A DNA stretch of 64,000 nucleotides from Solea solea (Eukaryota; Chordata; Actinopteri; Pleuronectiformes; Soleidae). Of this stretch, positions 1-37,308 are shown in pieces. The notes below the pieces were generated by a model. That model saw only the letters and a list, made by a program, of their open reading frames with translations, was not told the DNA's origin and did not search any database. Positions within the stretch are counted from its first letter, which is position 1. Each line of letters starts with the position of its first letter. The position numbers were made by a program, and so were the translations under genes. The stretch spans positions 32,226,843 to 32,290,842 of the forward strand of contig NC_081136.1 in the NCBI RefSeq assembly GCF_958295425.1, given 5' to 3'.

Positions 1-24044
<24,044 letters not shown>

Positions 24045-24155
24045 GTATCAGCTCGATGGGTTCAATCGGCTGACTGGCCCTTCTGACGTCATCAGAGACT
24101 GACGCTTGTCAGCGCTGGGTAACAGCGCCGCAGCTGGCTCTGTCTGTCCCCACCT

Positions 24156-24196
<41 letters not shown>

Positions 24197-27100
24197 TCTG
24201 CCTCTCTGCCAGACGTGACTGCTCTGGACAATGGCCGCCAGTGACGCAATCCTAAACACCTGGTTACGACTTTGTTGGTTTATATGAGTTTGTATGTGTG
24301 TGTGTGAGTGTTTGCAGTAAAGTGAACCACACTATACTCTATACTCTCTGACTGTATGCTTGTGTGTGTGTGTGCGTGTTTGGTCTATGATTTTCTCTAT
24401 TTGTACGTGTGTGTGTGTGCATTCACCACACATGTTTCAGTGTGTCTCTAAAGTGCCTCACAGTTTTATCATGTCCTCAAAAATGATGAGCAGCAGAGTA
24501 GAGACAAGCAAAAAAGACCAAGGAAAGTAGAGTGAAGCAAGAGTAGGAAGGAGCCAACAGAGGCGGGAAGTCCTTTTATCGATTTCCTGCCGTCTATAAA
24601 GTGTGTTTATGGATTTCATTTCCTATGCCTACTTTGGTGTTGTGTTATTGATGTTTGTCTGGCCGCCATTAAGCCTGGTAGGGGACAGCAGACCAGTTTG
24701 TGGACGGGGGTCAGTTGAGGATTAAAATCTAACCACATCCACCTGTGGTCAAAGTTCCAACTCCTCATTTCACTGATGATGAAGCGCTGTATTGAGTAAA
24801 ACAGAGGCGTGGAAAGCCCCCGTTTGAAATGTAATTTCTCCTCCTCTTCCAAAGCTAAGCTAAGAACCCTGGAGCACAGCCTTGCCAGCCTGGGAATGGG
24901 ATTAAAGTGACACACCACCCTAAACCAAGGGAGGGAAAGATTTGAGGGATGAACCAACAGCCACAACTGGGCCGTGAACTGGGGGCCACGGGCAGCGGGA
25001 GACACTCTCTGGTCAGCAGGAATCCACCCAGCTCTTGTTTTGTTTGTTTGTTCACTGGCCAATAATTGAGAGACAAACTCACCTCATTAGTCACTAAGAT
25101 CTGGCTCCACCTCCTCTGCTGCTTTTCTTGTTTGGCCACGCCTGCTTCCTGCTGAAAACAGGAAATGGGAGGAGCATTTTGTGGCTAAGCAGAGACAGCG
25201 AGCCTCTTTTTTTTTTTTTTTCTGCCTCATACCTCACCGTTCCTCACTCGTCCTCCCCTTCTCTTTGGTTACTCAAACATCCCTCCCCCTCCATCGCTGG
25301 GGTTTTGCGTTTTTTTAGCCCTCAGGGAGGCGTGTGTGCGTCCAGCGGGGCAACAAAGATGGCAGGATGGAGGAGAACAGAGGGAGTGACCAGTTGAAAA
25401 CACAGCAGACCCGTGGCATCGATCTGCACAGGATCTGCACGTCAATCAAATCCACTTCCTTGTCTAAGACCCTCCTCTTCCTCTCGGCGTGGAATCCAAC
25501 TGGATTTGCCGCCACACACTCCCTCTCCACAGACCACGCCCACTATGTATTTAACAGTTCAATATTGTGCAAAACTGGCTAGCCATGACTATTTTTGTTT
25601 TATATTCATGATGTTATTGGTTTAATTTATCCTTGATTTGTTTGCACAATCGGGGTGCTGGTCTTATAAATGTATTTTTGCCTGGTTTATTTTTTAGGAG
25701 AATTTTAAGAGGTTTTAAGTATCGAAGCAGGGCGTAGAGTTTGCGTGCAAGTGCATAACTATATTTGTGTGTGTGTGTGTGTGGGTGTGTCTGCATTTTA
25801 GTACAGGATGTATGTGTGTATGAGTGTGTGAGATCGGGGGGTGGGGTCTTTCTCTCTATCAGTATGCACCTTTTACAGATTGTATCTATTTATTTATTTA
25901 TTTTTCTCAGAGGAGAAAAAAAAAATGTGTGTGAGGATATGCGTTTGTGTGTGTGTGTGTGTGTGTGTGTTTGTCTGTGAATGGCTGAATGGTTACTTAA
26001 GTATTTTAAAAAGCTGATTTTAAGCCTAGACACTAAAGTAAGGTAGCATTACAAGTATGGTGTTTTGTGTGCGTGCGTGTGTGCGTGTGATAATGGGCCT
26101 CCTTAACACAGGGTTACCATGGACAGGCATGCTTCCAAAGCTATGTTATTTCTTTGACACAATTATTTACTTTTTAGCCAAGCTGCAGAGTCAGAGGCCA
26201 CTTTATGTATTTTTATTTGGATTATTATTTTTTAAATGTAATTACTCATTACTTGTAACTTTCCTTTATATTTCATGTTTAAGTGGAAGGTTTCCAGTAA
26301 GGAGAGAGTGACAGTTAGTTTACAGAGTTGATCGACGCTGCAGCTTGGCCAAAAGGTAATAAGCCTTTGGGCAGTTGCTGCTTTTCATCCTTCACGAAAT
26401 TGTTGCTCTAAATGGTGGACGCGCCAAATTCCTACTGCCACAGCGATGCCTCGTGAATGAACTGTTCAGCTACAACTCACTGTAATCACGTTTTCCCTCA
26501 TGTGACGGTGGTTCAAACCTTCAAATGAATAATTATTAGGGCTGGTGTACAGATGCTGCAGGACCTTTTAAATCACACCTCTCTGTTGGAGGTGTGTGCT
26601 GATAACACAAAAACATTCTGATACGTTTTCTGTTTGCAAATGTCATTTACCTGGTGAAGCTGATTACTGCAGAATTTGTAATACAAACGGGATATTTACT
26701 GATCATTGATAGTCCGTGTGGTTTAACTGGTGGATATGAATTAGAGAGCTTTCAGTGGAAGGTTGTGTCATGAAAGATCTGGTGTGTTTTGTTTTCTGAT
26801 GCCTTCGAGGTCACATGCTGAAGTCTTTTGACCAAACTTTCTCTTTTAAGAGCGTGTCCCTCGAGTGATGACGTCTTCAGCCACAATATGGCATTCAGTC
26901 CTCGGTGCGTTACACAGGGAACAGGTCTGAAAAACATTCCTTATGTCGGCATCGTTTCCAGCTGTCAACAGATATAATTCAGTTCAATTTGAAAAAGTCC
27001 GGCCATATGCTGGAAAACGTGGAAAAGCAGCTGTGTGTTTTTTTTTTTTTTTTAATCGCCACAATCCGGAATCCAGAAAATAAAATAAAGGCACCTTTTA

Positions 27101-27951
27101 AAAACATGTTTAAAAGACAAATTTCAAATGTCAAAATATTGGTATTAATATCACAATCTGATTCAAGAGTGACCGCCAAGCTTAATTTTCCGGGTTAGTG
27201 GCAGGGAAGGGTATGTATGTATGAACACACACTGCCATACACTGCATCCTGTGCCAGTAACAAACGTGTGACATTATTATGCAAATTAAATGTGAATTTT
27301 GAATTTTATTTTTTATTTAGTGGCAGTGCTGCTGTGGTTATGATCATTCTGCAAAACCCTGAAAACATCCGAGCTGTCAAAGGAGTCCCTTCCCTGACGT
27401 TAAGTCTCTTCTTTTTTTCCTCCACACGATCATTCGCCTTCAGAAGAATAAATCTTTCTTATTTTTGCTTTCTTTCCTTTGAGTTGCTGCAGAAGCACCT
27501 AAAAATAGTCTCTATTCTTGATTTGAAGTTGTTTTAAGCAGGGTTTTTTTTTTTTCAGACTTTAAATTTAGTACAGCAGATTTGAGTTAACTCAGAATCT
27601 AATCTCCTAATCTCTCTCTTTATGCTTTGTTGTTTTTGTTTCCGAACTTTGTTCAACAGTTAAGCCTGAATTTAATTGAGAGTTCTCCTCCAGGTTGTTA
27701 TTATTATTGCCGATTTACTTGACGAACCTAAGGATTATTAGGTCTAAATCCTCAGTGATAATTGTATCCAGCAGGCACATGGATTTTAAAGACGTTGTTT
27801 TGTATCCAAGCTGCTACAGACAGCAATTCACCATGTCGTCATCATCAGCTATGAATGTTGCTGTCAGAGCAGAGAAGTGATCGGAAATCTATATCATCAG
27901 TTATTATAGCAAGGAATTATGTAACGGAACTATTCGCTGACACAAGGTTGC

Positions 27952-27984
<33 letters not shown>

Positions 27985-30900
27985 TATCTATATATATATA
28001 TTAAAAAAAAACTATTTTTATCGTCACAGCCTTAACATGAATCATCACTTCTCATTCCTAATGTTATAAATGCATATATGCACTCAGATACTCAATATAA
28101 TCCGTATTACATTTACGTTCCTGTCACTGTTATAATTTTTCGACGCACACACACACACACACACATTCTTTCATAGCATAGAAGTGCTCAAACCAGGCTT
28201 TGCTGTTGGTGTTTAAAAGGCTCTTGAAAGGTTTTGGATGCTGATGAGAGCGAGAGAGTCAGAGGCCTGTGTTGTCCCCGTGTGGTGTGGAGTGTCACTG
28301 CAGTGTTTTTTTTAGTTCTTACATACTGTAGGTTAGCATGTACTCTGAGGTGTTGAGTGGGTGTGATCCTGCATCCCACAAGATATGCAAAAACAATGCA
28401 ATAACTATGACTGTATACAAGGTTCCCGAAGTAAATATAGTTGTGAAAGTGGAGGAAAAAAAGAATACATACATATATATATATATATATATATCAGTGA
28501 TGAAGAAGATGTATTATTTTCTGTTTGTTTCCATGCCAGAGAAACCGAACATACTTGAAATCACATGTGTTGCAGTGCAGTATAGTGACGGTGTATTTAT
28601 TTATCTTTTCATGGGTCTGAAATGGTTTAACATCAGCTGGAGTGAACAGCTCTTTCACGTGTTAGTTTTAATCAAATGAATTATCTTATCCCAGTTTCTA
28701 CTTAGTGTACATACAGTGATTTCTCTGACAGTGGACAGCAGTGAGTGGAGTATTTGTTGAAAGGTGGTTTTGCATATCTTGTGTCTTATTATGGGCTCTA
28801 AGAACAGTTCAGGGTTCTTTTGTGTTTACTGTATGTCGATGGCCGAAAACATGAAGGAAAACTAGAGTATTTTTAGACAGGCGTCACTAATTGTTAGTTT
28901 TGTCCTCGCTGGCTGACATGTGCAGAGACAGAGCAGTGGGAATAACTTGGAACAAATGGACCAAAATGACCATAATTAGCAGCTTTGGGGGGGGATTGAG
29001 TGCATCACCGTGATGGATAGAGAGGCAGGTGCTATACTGTGTGTCGCACAAACACACTGATTACAAACAAGCTTATTTTTAATGTACCAAGCACATACTG
29101 ATCCATATAAAAATGAAAATGGTCTGATTCTGGTTTAACTGAAGATGAAATGTCCCAATTCCATACTGTGAAATGTACCCACACAAAGGTAAACATTGTA
29201 AACGTGTATTCGACCTGATTAAGTGTTATATTATATTGGTCACGTTCCACCACTGGGTTCTGTTAGAGTTAGATCTCTGACATGGTGATGATATTAACTT
29301 AGATATAGACAAATGCAAAACTATCAATTTATGTGAATTTAAGATGATAATGTCACTTTAAATCTGTTACATTGACACGTTTGTTGACGATCTGACTGCC
29401 AAAATGCATCCTTTAAGGACTGTTTTAGTTTTTACTGCGAGAAGACACAGTCAGCAGCACATACAGTCACATGGAACTGGGACAAAGCGTCCAAAAAAAA
29501 GCACAGGTGTAGCCAATAACTTCAATCATGCTGCTCCACTAAACCACTAAGTCCACTATAAATGAACGTAGCCATTTTTTAAATCTGTTAGTTACACCTA
29601 TGCTTTGTAAACAAACAAGCCAGTGTTCTCTGTCACGCCGCTTTGAGTCAAATCAAACCATTCCCTCGTGTTAAAGCGGAGACGGATGTTTTTCATTTTC
29701 ATCGTTGGGTGACAATCTAGTAGGAAGCAGTGGGTGTTTGGTGACTTGGTAAGGACATTTAAAGAGTTTAGAGTCTTTTTTATTGATTGTAGAAGGTTTG
29801 GATTTCAGGGTGGTATAGGGTCATACACATATTATGTAAGTAATGTTTAACATGTGCATGGGTAAGAAGTATTGGTTCTATATGTGACTGATAATATCTT
29901 TTGTCTCACCACTAGCCAATGATTGTATATTTTTATATACCATATATAGCAAGATATATATAAATATATATATGAATATATAATATTTAATCACCAGAAT
30001 GTTATAGAGTAAGGAAAAGGGCACAACACCTATTTGGGAATGTAATTATTAAAATACTGGGTTAAGAGGCTGTCCCACTTTATCCACTGTATTTCTAAAG
30101 TTATGGGTTGAAGATGTGTTTTTATCTGAGGGCTCACACTTTCACTAAAGGCTCGGCTCGTTCCCAGACTCCATGCAAACACATGGCTTAATGTAAAGAT
30201 ATTTCCATGTAGAACACGAGTAATGTCAGCACCAGGGCAGGAAATTCAAGTTTCAGGCCTGGTTTTGTCTCATTTGCAGGACATTTCTATCAAATGTTGG
30301 GAAATGAAATACCTTGTTTCTTCCACCAGGTCACTGCTGGAGACTTTCGTCTCCATTTAGAATGAAATTGAAACACAGTTTAAAGGATATTGTTGTGTCT
30401 GTTTTTGCCACAAAGTATTTATTCCTTCCATTCCGTAAACTTGAACAATTCCATTTAATCAAAACAATTATTCAGTCAAAATGTAATATTACAAACCATT
30501 ATATACGGTTAAAAATTCCTGAATCAATGTGTTTTAGACAGCGAGGGATAGAGAATGTTACCTGTTTCACCTGACCCTGTTTTTACCTTACATTTAGTTT
30601 AAGAGGACAATATAAACTGCCCCATGTTCTGTGAACAGGCTACTTACTATAGTTAGTGTAGCTCACGTTTGTGTGATGCCTAAGTCCAAAGTGAACTATT
30701 TATTTATTAAAGGGGGCATTAACAGCTCCATAATGTACATTTCTGAGCCTGGTTAGGTTATATAACTAGTAGAATCCAATACTTTCCTCCCAAATTGACC
30801 TGACTGTCTGTTTTCAAATGTTAAGCAACAGAGAAATCCAAAATCTTAAATGTTTGCTCATCATTGTTCTGTGTTTAGTGTTTTTCTACTGTAGCAGGGA

Positions 30901-31290
30901 GACGTGTGTCTCCTGTCCAACTTATATTATTTAAGCTATTTAAAGACATCTAACCAAAAAAAAACTAACTATAATACTAAATATGTCGCTCGCTCTGCTT
31001 CAAGCCATGAAAACCATGTAGCTTCTATTTATCTTGTTTCATCTTATTATTTGTTTGCCTTTAAGAAAGAATATGAAGGACTTGAACTAAAGTAAAAAGC
31101 CACAAAAAGGTTTGATAACGGAGACCATCCAAGTATTAAGAGTTGTGTGTTTAAACAAACAGAACATTTTTATATTTTCATGTGAACTGAAATGTTTGTT
31201 GATCATTGTTTGATCCTGACAACAAAAAATATTTTAAGAGGACTATTTTGAATATGAATTAGTTTATCTTTTATTGTAGGTTTAAAAAAA

Positions 31291-31322
<32 letters not shown>

Positions 31323-33660
31323 AGAAGAAAATCAGCCATGCTTGTTGTCATAGGATTTGAATTAACCTGAATTAATAATTCCCCATGTTGTGGAGAATCA
31401 CCTCAGTATTGATGGAGTGCTTTTTGGGAATTTGAACGGAACGTGAAAGAATGAATATATTAATAAATAACATTTATATTACTTCTATTTTAGATATTAT
31501 ACAGTGTATGCGTATAGAACAACTATATTATAAGAGAATCATAAGATAGTCTGGAGCAGGATTTTGCAGAGGATTAAAAAAAAGAACTCTTGTTCTTTTA
31601 GGGGAAAAGGGCTCAGATCAGGACTGGAGGTGGCATTTGTTGTGTTAGACATCATTATTGTTAAGTTTCCTTTGAGTAGAGGTTTGTCTTTTTATTTTGA
31701 GTGTCACCAAAGCAAAAGCAGGATTTTAGTGAGCTATAGGAACATGTCATTTAACTCCAAGTTTGATACTGCAGTGGCTCAGAGTGACGCTCAAATGGCT
31801 TGAATTCTTTTTTCATGCATGTCAGGTCTTGCACGTGAAGCCTTCACCCATCGGTCGCGGCAGAATTGTATTTTTCTATGAATTTTATGGGCGAGGAGGA
31901 ACAGCAGTTCAAAAACAGACCAGATAGGTAGAGAGTTGCTTCACTTGCCCAGTTTGATTTAGAAATAAGCCACGTTTTCTCGCTCTAACTCACCCATCGT
32001 GTAGCATCAACCACAGCAGCACCATGTGAGGATTTAGGAGGACTGTTAGTATTTGAAGGACCTTGAAAGCCTTGTGTTTCACGCAGTCTGTTATTCATGC
32101 TCTCATTGGAGCTGTAAATCATACATAGAATAGAAAAGAGGGACGTGTGGATGGAGTTTTCTGCTTTACCGGCGAGTGTTTGTAGTAACTGTGACTTTGA
32201 GCTCAGAGGTTGTCAGAGGTGTGGCTGCAGCTTTATGGAGCACACTCTTTCCTCAACCGGAGCCATGAATGTCTCTGCATCTCCGTCTTCTTCTTCTTCT
32301 TCTTCTTCTTGTCTCGAACATGAATGATTATTATTATTTCAGCGCTGTCATCGTCATGAATGTCGGATGCAGTGGAAAAACTCCACCTTTTTTAGTATTT
32401 GAAAGTTAGATTTCGAGTTAGATTTAAGTTGAGGTGTTTTCCTCAAATTTTTAACCAGGCTTTCTCAGTGTGTGTGTGTGTGTGGCTCTCACAGATCTGC
32501 TCTTTGCTGGCACAATAGAGCTTCACCAAACTTTACTTTACCCCGTTTGTGGTTTCAATGTTGCTGAGAAAAGGAAATTTAATGAACGAGTCACGGCGTC
32601 ACATACATTAGTGGGTGTTTTGAGACTTCAAACGTACACAGTCATAAACTAAAACTCTATCCAGGCCTGTTGTCTCAGTGGCAGGGGATCCACAGCTCCA
32701 TACACGCGCGTGTCTGAACGAGAAGGCTTTTCTGTTGTGTGGTTACCAGGTAAATGTCAGTGCTGCATGGCCTCTGTTCTCCACCGGTCAGCAGTGACCT
32801 ATGATTCTGTTTGTCCGTAGTCTCTGATGGATTGAGCTGTTTGTTTGTGTTCTTTTCTTGTCAAGAGAGAGACGTGCGTCGTCGATGCTCCAGTTTATTT
32901 TGTGGAGAGAGAGGTGTTCACACAGAGACCAACGTGTGGTGATATTAGTTGTGTCGCTACTGTTAAATGTAGTATATAATAACAGCACTATTTATGGTCC
33001 AAAAAAAAAAGAACTAGAGTGTGTTATTGTGCTTGCAGTAGCTTTGGAGGCAGGTGGCTGTTTTGTAACTTGAGTTCTTTAACATAAGCCACACCCCCTC
33101 CACTCTACGAGGGATTTAATTGGTTCTGAGGTTGCTAAGTGACACTGGCCCAACATCATTTGGTTTCCTCAGTTACCATTTGTCTCCTTGGTGACGACTG
33201 CATGGTCTCACAGTTGACACACCCTTTCCCCCCACAACCCCCCCTTCTTCTTCTTGATCTTCTCTTTCTTTTTTCTAAAGGAGAGTTCTTGATATTTTTT
33301 TTTCTGTTCATTTCATTTTAGACTTTAGTAAGAAAGAATACAAATGAAATAAATCAGAATATTAATTCAATCACTTTTTCTACTCCTATTTTCAATAAAA
33401 ATTGAATAGAAAAACCAAACAAAAAGTTGATTTGTAAATACGTAATGTACAGTTTGTATCTGTAACTTGTCAGTCTGTCATTGGTGACAGAGTCTGTCTT
33501 GCTTATAACGCACGCTAACAGTAAATAAAAAAGGAAAAAGTATATTTAGACTGTATGGTCCCTTGAAAGCAAGTTTTAAATTAATATCTGATGTATATTC
33601 CTGTAACATTGCATTTTTATCTGAGGAATGATGTTATTAAAAAATTGCAAATAAATTGCA
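24045..33660 (+). other. Probable long 3' UTR of cacna1c, then intergenic; no protein gene
   Basis: No splice-supported or homologous coding region was found on either strand. The DNA is AT-rich with runs of T and contains (CA)n at 24162-24194, (GT)n near 25943-25971, (TA)n near 27960-28010 and 28471-28495, and (AAAG)n at about 31290-31321. Several AATAAA sites lie at its far end (33394, 33524, 33650), the last followed by a T/G-rich stretch. Mammalian CACNA1C has a multi-kilobase 3' UTR, so a transcript reaching about 33.66 kb is plausible, but an earlier cleavage site cannot be excluded. Confidence 0.5.
33650..33655 (+). terminator. Candidate distal poly(A) signal (AATAAA) for cacna1c
   Basis: AATAAA followed within about 20-40 bases by a T-rich, G-containing element, on the plus strand. 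It is the last such site before the convergent gene on the minus strand. Upstream AATAAA copies at 33394 and 33524 are alternatives. Confidence 0.4.
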
Positions 33661-33879
33661 TTTCCTACAGCCGTGTTTTTCACTTCCGTTTTTCTGTGCG
33701 CATCTGGAATAAAGTTATCAGTTTATCACGTTGGAGCAGCTAAAGAAATTGAACTGGACCAAGAAAAGAGTTGTATTCCACACGTCATTCTAGTCACATG
33801 ACCTTGGAGAGAAGCTGGATGTTATCCTCTAATAATACTGTGCTTACTTTATGATATAACATTGTCTCTGTGTGGCCCT

Positions 33880-33990
33880 GCGATGGATATGGTGACCTGT
33901 CCAGGATGTCCCCTCGCCTTTCATCCTATGTCAGCTGGGATTGGCACCAGCGACTCTTGCGTGGAGGATAAAGTGTTTGATGATAAATGA
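33880..33990 (+). mobile_element. 3' end of a non-LTR retrotransposon or derived SINE
   Basis: The segment reads as a decayed copy of a very common fish interspersed repeat: CCTGCGATGGA, GACCTGTCCAGG, TCAGCTGGGATTGGCACCAG and GGAGGATAAAG in order. From general knowledge these blocks belong to RTE/Rex-like LINE 3' ends. It lies between the convergent ends of cacna1c and the zinc-finger gene. Class assignment is from memory of the motif order. Confidence 0.6.
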
Positions 33991-34182
33991 AGCAATCATT
34001 TTTTATTCTCTATTATAATAATATTGTATTATGATCCACTCAGGGGTTTTAAGACCAGAAACAAATTCATAATTCACCTTTACAGCTTTCCTAACAACTC
34101 ATTTTCTAAAAATCAATTGCGTCTCCAAGCATGATTTAAAATTGAAAGAATCCAAAGCAAACATGGAAAGAAACTTACCTTT

Positions 34183-34188
34183 TTTATT
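34183..34188 (-). terminator. Candidate poly(A) signal of the minus-strand zinc-finger gene
   Basis: TTTATT on the plus strand, i.e. AATAAA on the minus strand, 138-143 bases past the stop codon at 34326. It would give a short 3' UTR. Confidence 0.5.
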
Positions 34189-34325
34189 CCATATGCTGGA
34201 AATCATTGCATCTTTCAGTGATAAACATCGGTGAGGATCATATGAATAAAGACATTTGCCATCACTATGATAATCTACATTGTTTTAACTGTTCTTTTGT
34301 ACATCGTAAAAAAAAAAATCACATG

Positions 34326-37308
34326 TTAAATCACGTCAGGTTTATGAGTCGCCAAATGTCTTTTCAGATTGCCCTGCTGGGAGAATTCTCTCTCACAGTT
34401 TGGACACTTGAACGGTTTCACCCCGTTGTGGCAGAGCGTGTGTCTCTTCAGGCAGTTCAGAGTGAGGAAGCGCTTCTGACACTGGGAGCACAGGTACGGG
34501 CGCTCCCCTGTGTGAGAGCGTATGTGGGTGCTCAGGTGGCTCTTGCAGGAGAAGCCCTTCCCACATTGGGTGCAGGTGTACGGCAGCTCACCCGTGTGAG
34601 AGCGAGTGTGGAGCAGAAGCTCTCCTGAAGACAAAAACGACTTCCCACACGTGGTGCAGAGGTAATTCTTCTCTCCTCGGTGCATCTGCATGTGTCTTGT
34701 AATGCCTGTTTTGGAGAAGCCTTTTCCACAGATGGTGCACAGGTTGGAGGGGCCGTTATGTAGGCGCTCGTGCTGCTTGAGTGAGTAATTACACAGGAAA
34801 CCCTTGTTGCACTGACTGCAGGTGAATATCCGTCCTTTCTTGTGGAGCCGCTGGTGTTGATAATAACCGGATGAGCTGGTGAATCCCTTCTCACACTGGC
34901 TGCAGTGATGCCGGAAGGTGTGGAGCTTCAGGTGGGTCTTCAGTTGATTCGGATGTTCAAAAATCTTTTCACACGTCAAGCATTTAGTCTCTTCCTCTGT
35001 GAAGTTTTTGTTTACTGCTCGTGTGCTCAGAAACCTTTTATCCTCCCCCGCGGGCTCTTTCCGTCTCCTTCGTTCCTTGTTTTCCACGTTGTCATTCTTC
35101 TCCTTATGTTCCCGCTTTTTTTCCATGCAGTCCTTTTGTTTGTAAATCCCCTTTCGGTTCGAGACACCCTTCTTCTTTCCAGCGATGAAGTCATTCCTTT
35201 TCGGGTGAGCTTTGGCTTTTTTTACCAGTGTTTTTTTAACATTGGGGGGTGCTGCACGATGCTCACTCTGGATGTGCTCCTGCACCTTCCTCTTTATACG
35301 GTGAGCAAATGCACACTGAGGGCAGATGAATAAGCGTGACAGAGGACCTGGGGAAAAAAATAAGACACGGCACGTTAGTATAAGAAACACTAACTGTCTT
35401 TGGATCAGTTCTAGTCCACTGCTTTTGTCTAACCTGGTTTCTTTCTTGGCAACCAATCAGCTGTGGTGGAATTTATATCTTCCACTTCTAAATCCTCCGA
35501 TGCCAGATTATCTTTCTCACTATCTTGGTCATCACCTTCATTGTAGACCTCAGTGAACCTCCCCACTCCAGTATGAGGAGGGAAGATCAGCGTGGACAAG
35601 AGGACATCTTCCTCACTACTCGTTGGAGCTGCGGCAGAGTAGAGGAATTAACATTTCACTCATTAGCATCACTTAAAAAAGCAACATAATCCATCTCTGT
35701 TGAACTCACCTGTGGTGAGTGTGCCCAGATCTCTGTGATGAAGCAGCAGGGACTTCAGGGCAAAAGGTTCTGACAGATGTTGTCCAAAATCTTCTGACAC
35801 AGATGTTGTTTCTGTGAGCCATGCAGCTGTCTGACACATGTAGGAAATAAGACCAACACGTCTATAAAGCAGAACCATACCTAACACCAAATACACCAAA
35901 TCAAAATCTTCATCCTTCAGAATCCACACTTTTCATGGGACATGCAGGTGTGTCTTTACTGTTTAATATGTTTGACACTTTTGTTTAGATTTGTGACGTT
36001 TGCACTGCTGTTAGAAGCACCTGTGGCAGGTCTGGTATGGGCAGCAGCTGTTCCAGCCTGGACAGGAATAGAGACACCATCTGCTTCAGTCTTTGGTCGT
36101 AGTCAGAGCCATAGTTTGTAGGAAAAACTTCCTGCAGAAACAGCCAAAGCTTTGGGGTTTATCACTGCGACTCTTCAGACTGTGCAACCGAAGAATACAC
36201 AAAATACATTTCATCTTTGTCAGAAATCAAATCTGTGTCCTGACACATTTCTCACCTGGAAGAAGTACTCCTTTTCAAAAGGAACATTCAAAATGTTCTC
36301 GACCAATGTGGCAAAATTGGTGTATGACGTCTTCAGAATTTCACCAGTGGTCTGTCAAGAATGAGGCAACAATAGATAATAAAATATAGACAGATTTAAT
36401 TTCACATAATAACCTAATGCTGCATTTCATCAAAAGTTGCATCAATTACTGCAGTAACAATTTGTTACACGCTATGTACATGATTTCTATGATTTGCTTT
36501 AAAATCCCAGTACCTGGTCAGTGGTGCTCACGTCAGCACTACAGGCATGGATTTTATCCAGGTGGCTCTGGATACTCTGCAAACTGCCCACGCCATCACC
36601 ACGACACAACTCCAGAACCAGCTGCAATTGGACAAAGGTGGAAGACAGGTAACTCATGTGATGACAACACAGCAGGGGACAATATGTCATTCTATTTTGA
36701 TGCACCTTATGTTAATTGTAAATATTTAAATCCTGTAAGTATAGTGTGTTTGTTTTTGCACCACATGTCCAGGCTGTTATGACGACTTAATTATCCATCC
36801 ATCTGTTTTGATCTCAGTGACATTTCCCCTAAATATGATCGACAGTCTCAGGAGTTTGACATCTCCACATTCATGTCTCACCTTCGCTCTGAGACTCAGG
36901 ACGAGCTGAGCTCTCTGACCTGGACTCAGGAGATCCGGGACGATCTCAGTCACCAGACTGATGAAGTCCACCAGCTTATCATACTGCATCACATTGTGCT
37001 GCTGCACGATCTGCCACATGAAGGCAGACATTAGTCTCACTGGAGGCACCAGGAGATGTAAGGAGGCCGGAGAAAGAGTGGAACCTGCACACGACAATGA
37101 AAACAGGCGCTTTACTGTGAGGGAATATACGAACACACAGGGGCGTAAACGTCTATTTACATGCTAATTACACACTGCTCGAATTCACGAGAGCATTGGC
37201 TACCGTTCTCATTACAATAACTGCACGTACTTGGCTGATATAAACAAGCAGTAATGTTAGCACACATTTAGAGTCGTCATCGGACAAACCTTTACTTTTC
37301 CACGCCAT
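34326..37308 (-). CDS. TINF2_N-like domain plus nine C2H2 zinc fingers, 8 exons, 624 aa
   Basis: Minus-strand exons: 37308-37290 (MAWKSK), 37084-36882, 36621-36514, 36351-36256, 36131-36021, 35830-35710, 35628-35434, 35347-34326. All junctions keep phase. Residues 8-220 resemble the N-terminal domain of TIN2/TINF2: WQIVQQHNVMQYDKLVDFIS aligns with WQVVRGRCVEHFPRVLEFL, followed by LSLRAK then LVLELC (human GLKAK then VVELIL), and later FLSRLEQLLPIP (human YLCQLEKALPTP). An acidic exon (about 220-285) precedes a lone C2H2 finger (C-X2-C-X12-H-X4-H, about residue 293), a Lys/Arg-rich linker, then eight fingers at about 407-620 with TGE-type linkers in part. One finger is one residue short between C and H (CTICGKGFSKTGITRH). 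No F-X-L-X-P TRF1-binding motif was seen. Likely nuclear and DNA-binding; a telomere role is inference only. Confidence 0.85.

Noticed and set aside
24616..25139. Minus-strand open frames of 148 and 94 codons behind cacna1c
   Set aside because: No recognisable domain, no supporting splice signals or promoter, and the region reads as 3' UTR or intergenic DNA.
34206..35333. Plus-strand open frames opposite the zinc-finger exon
   Set aside because: Antisense shadows of the C2H2 array. The minus-strand frame has nine intact fingers and matching upstream exons.
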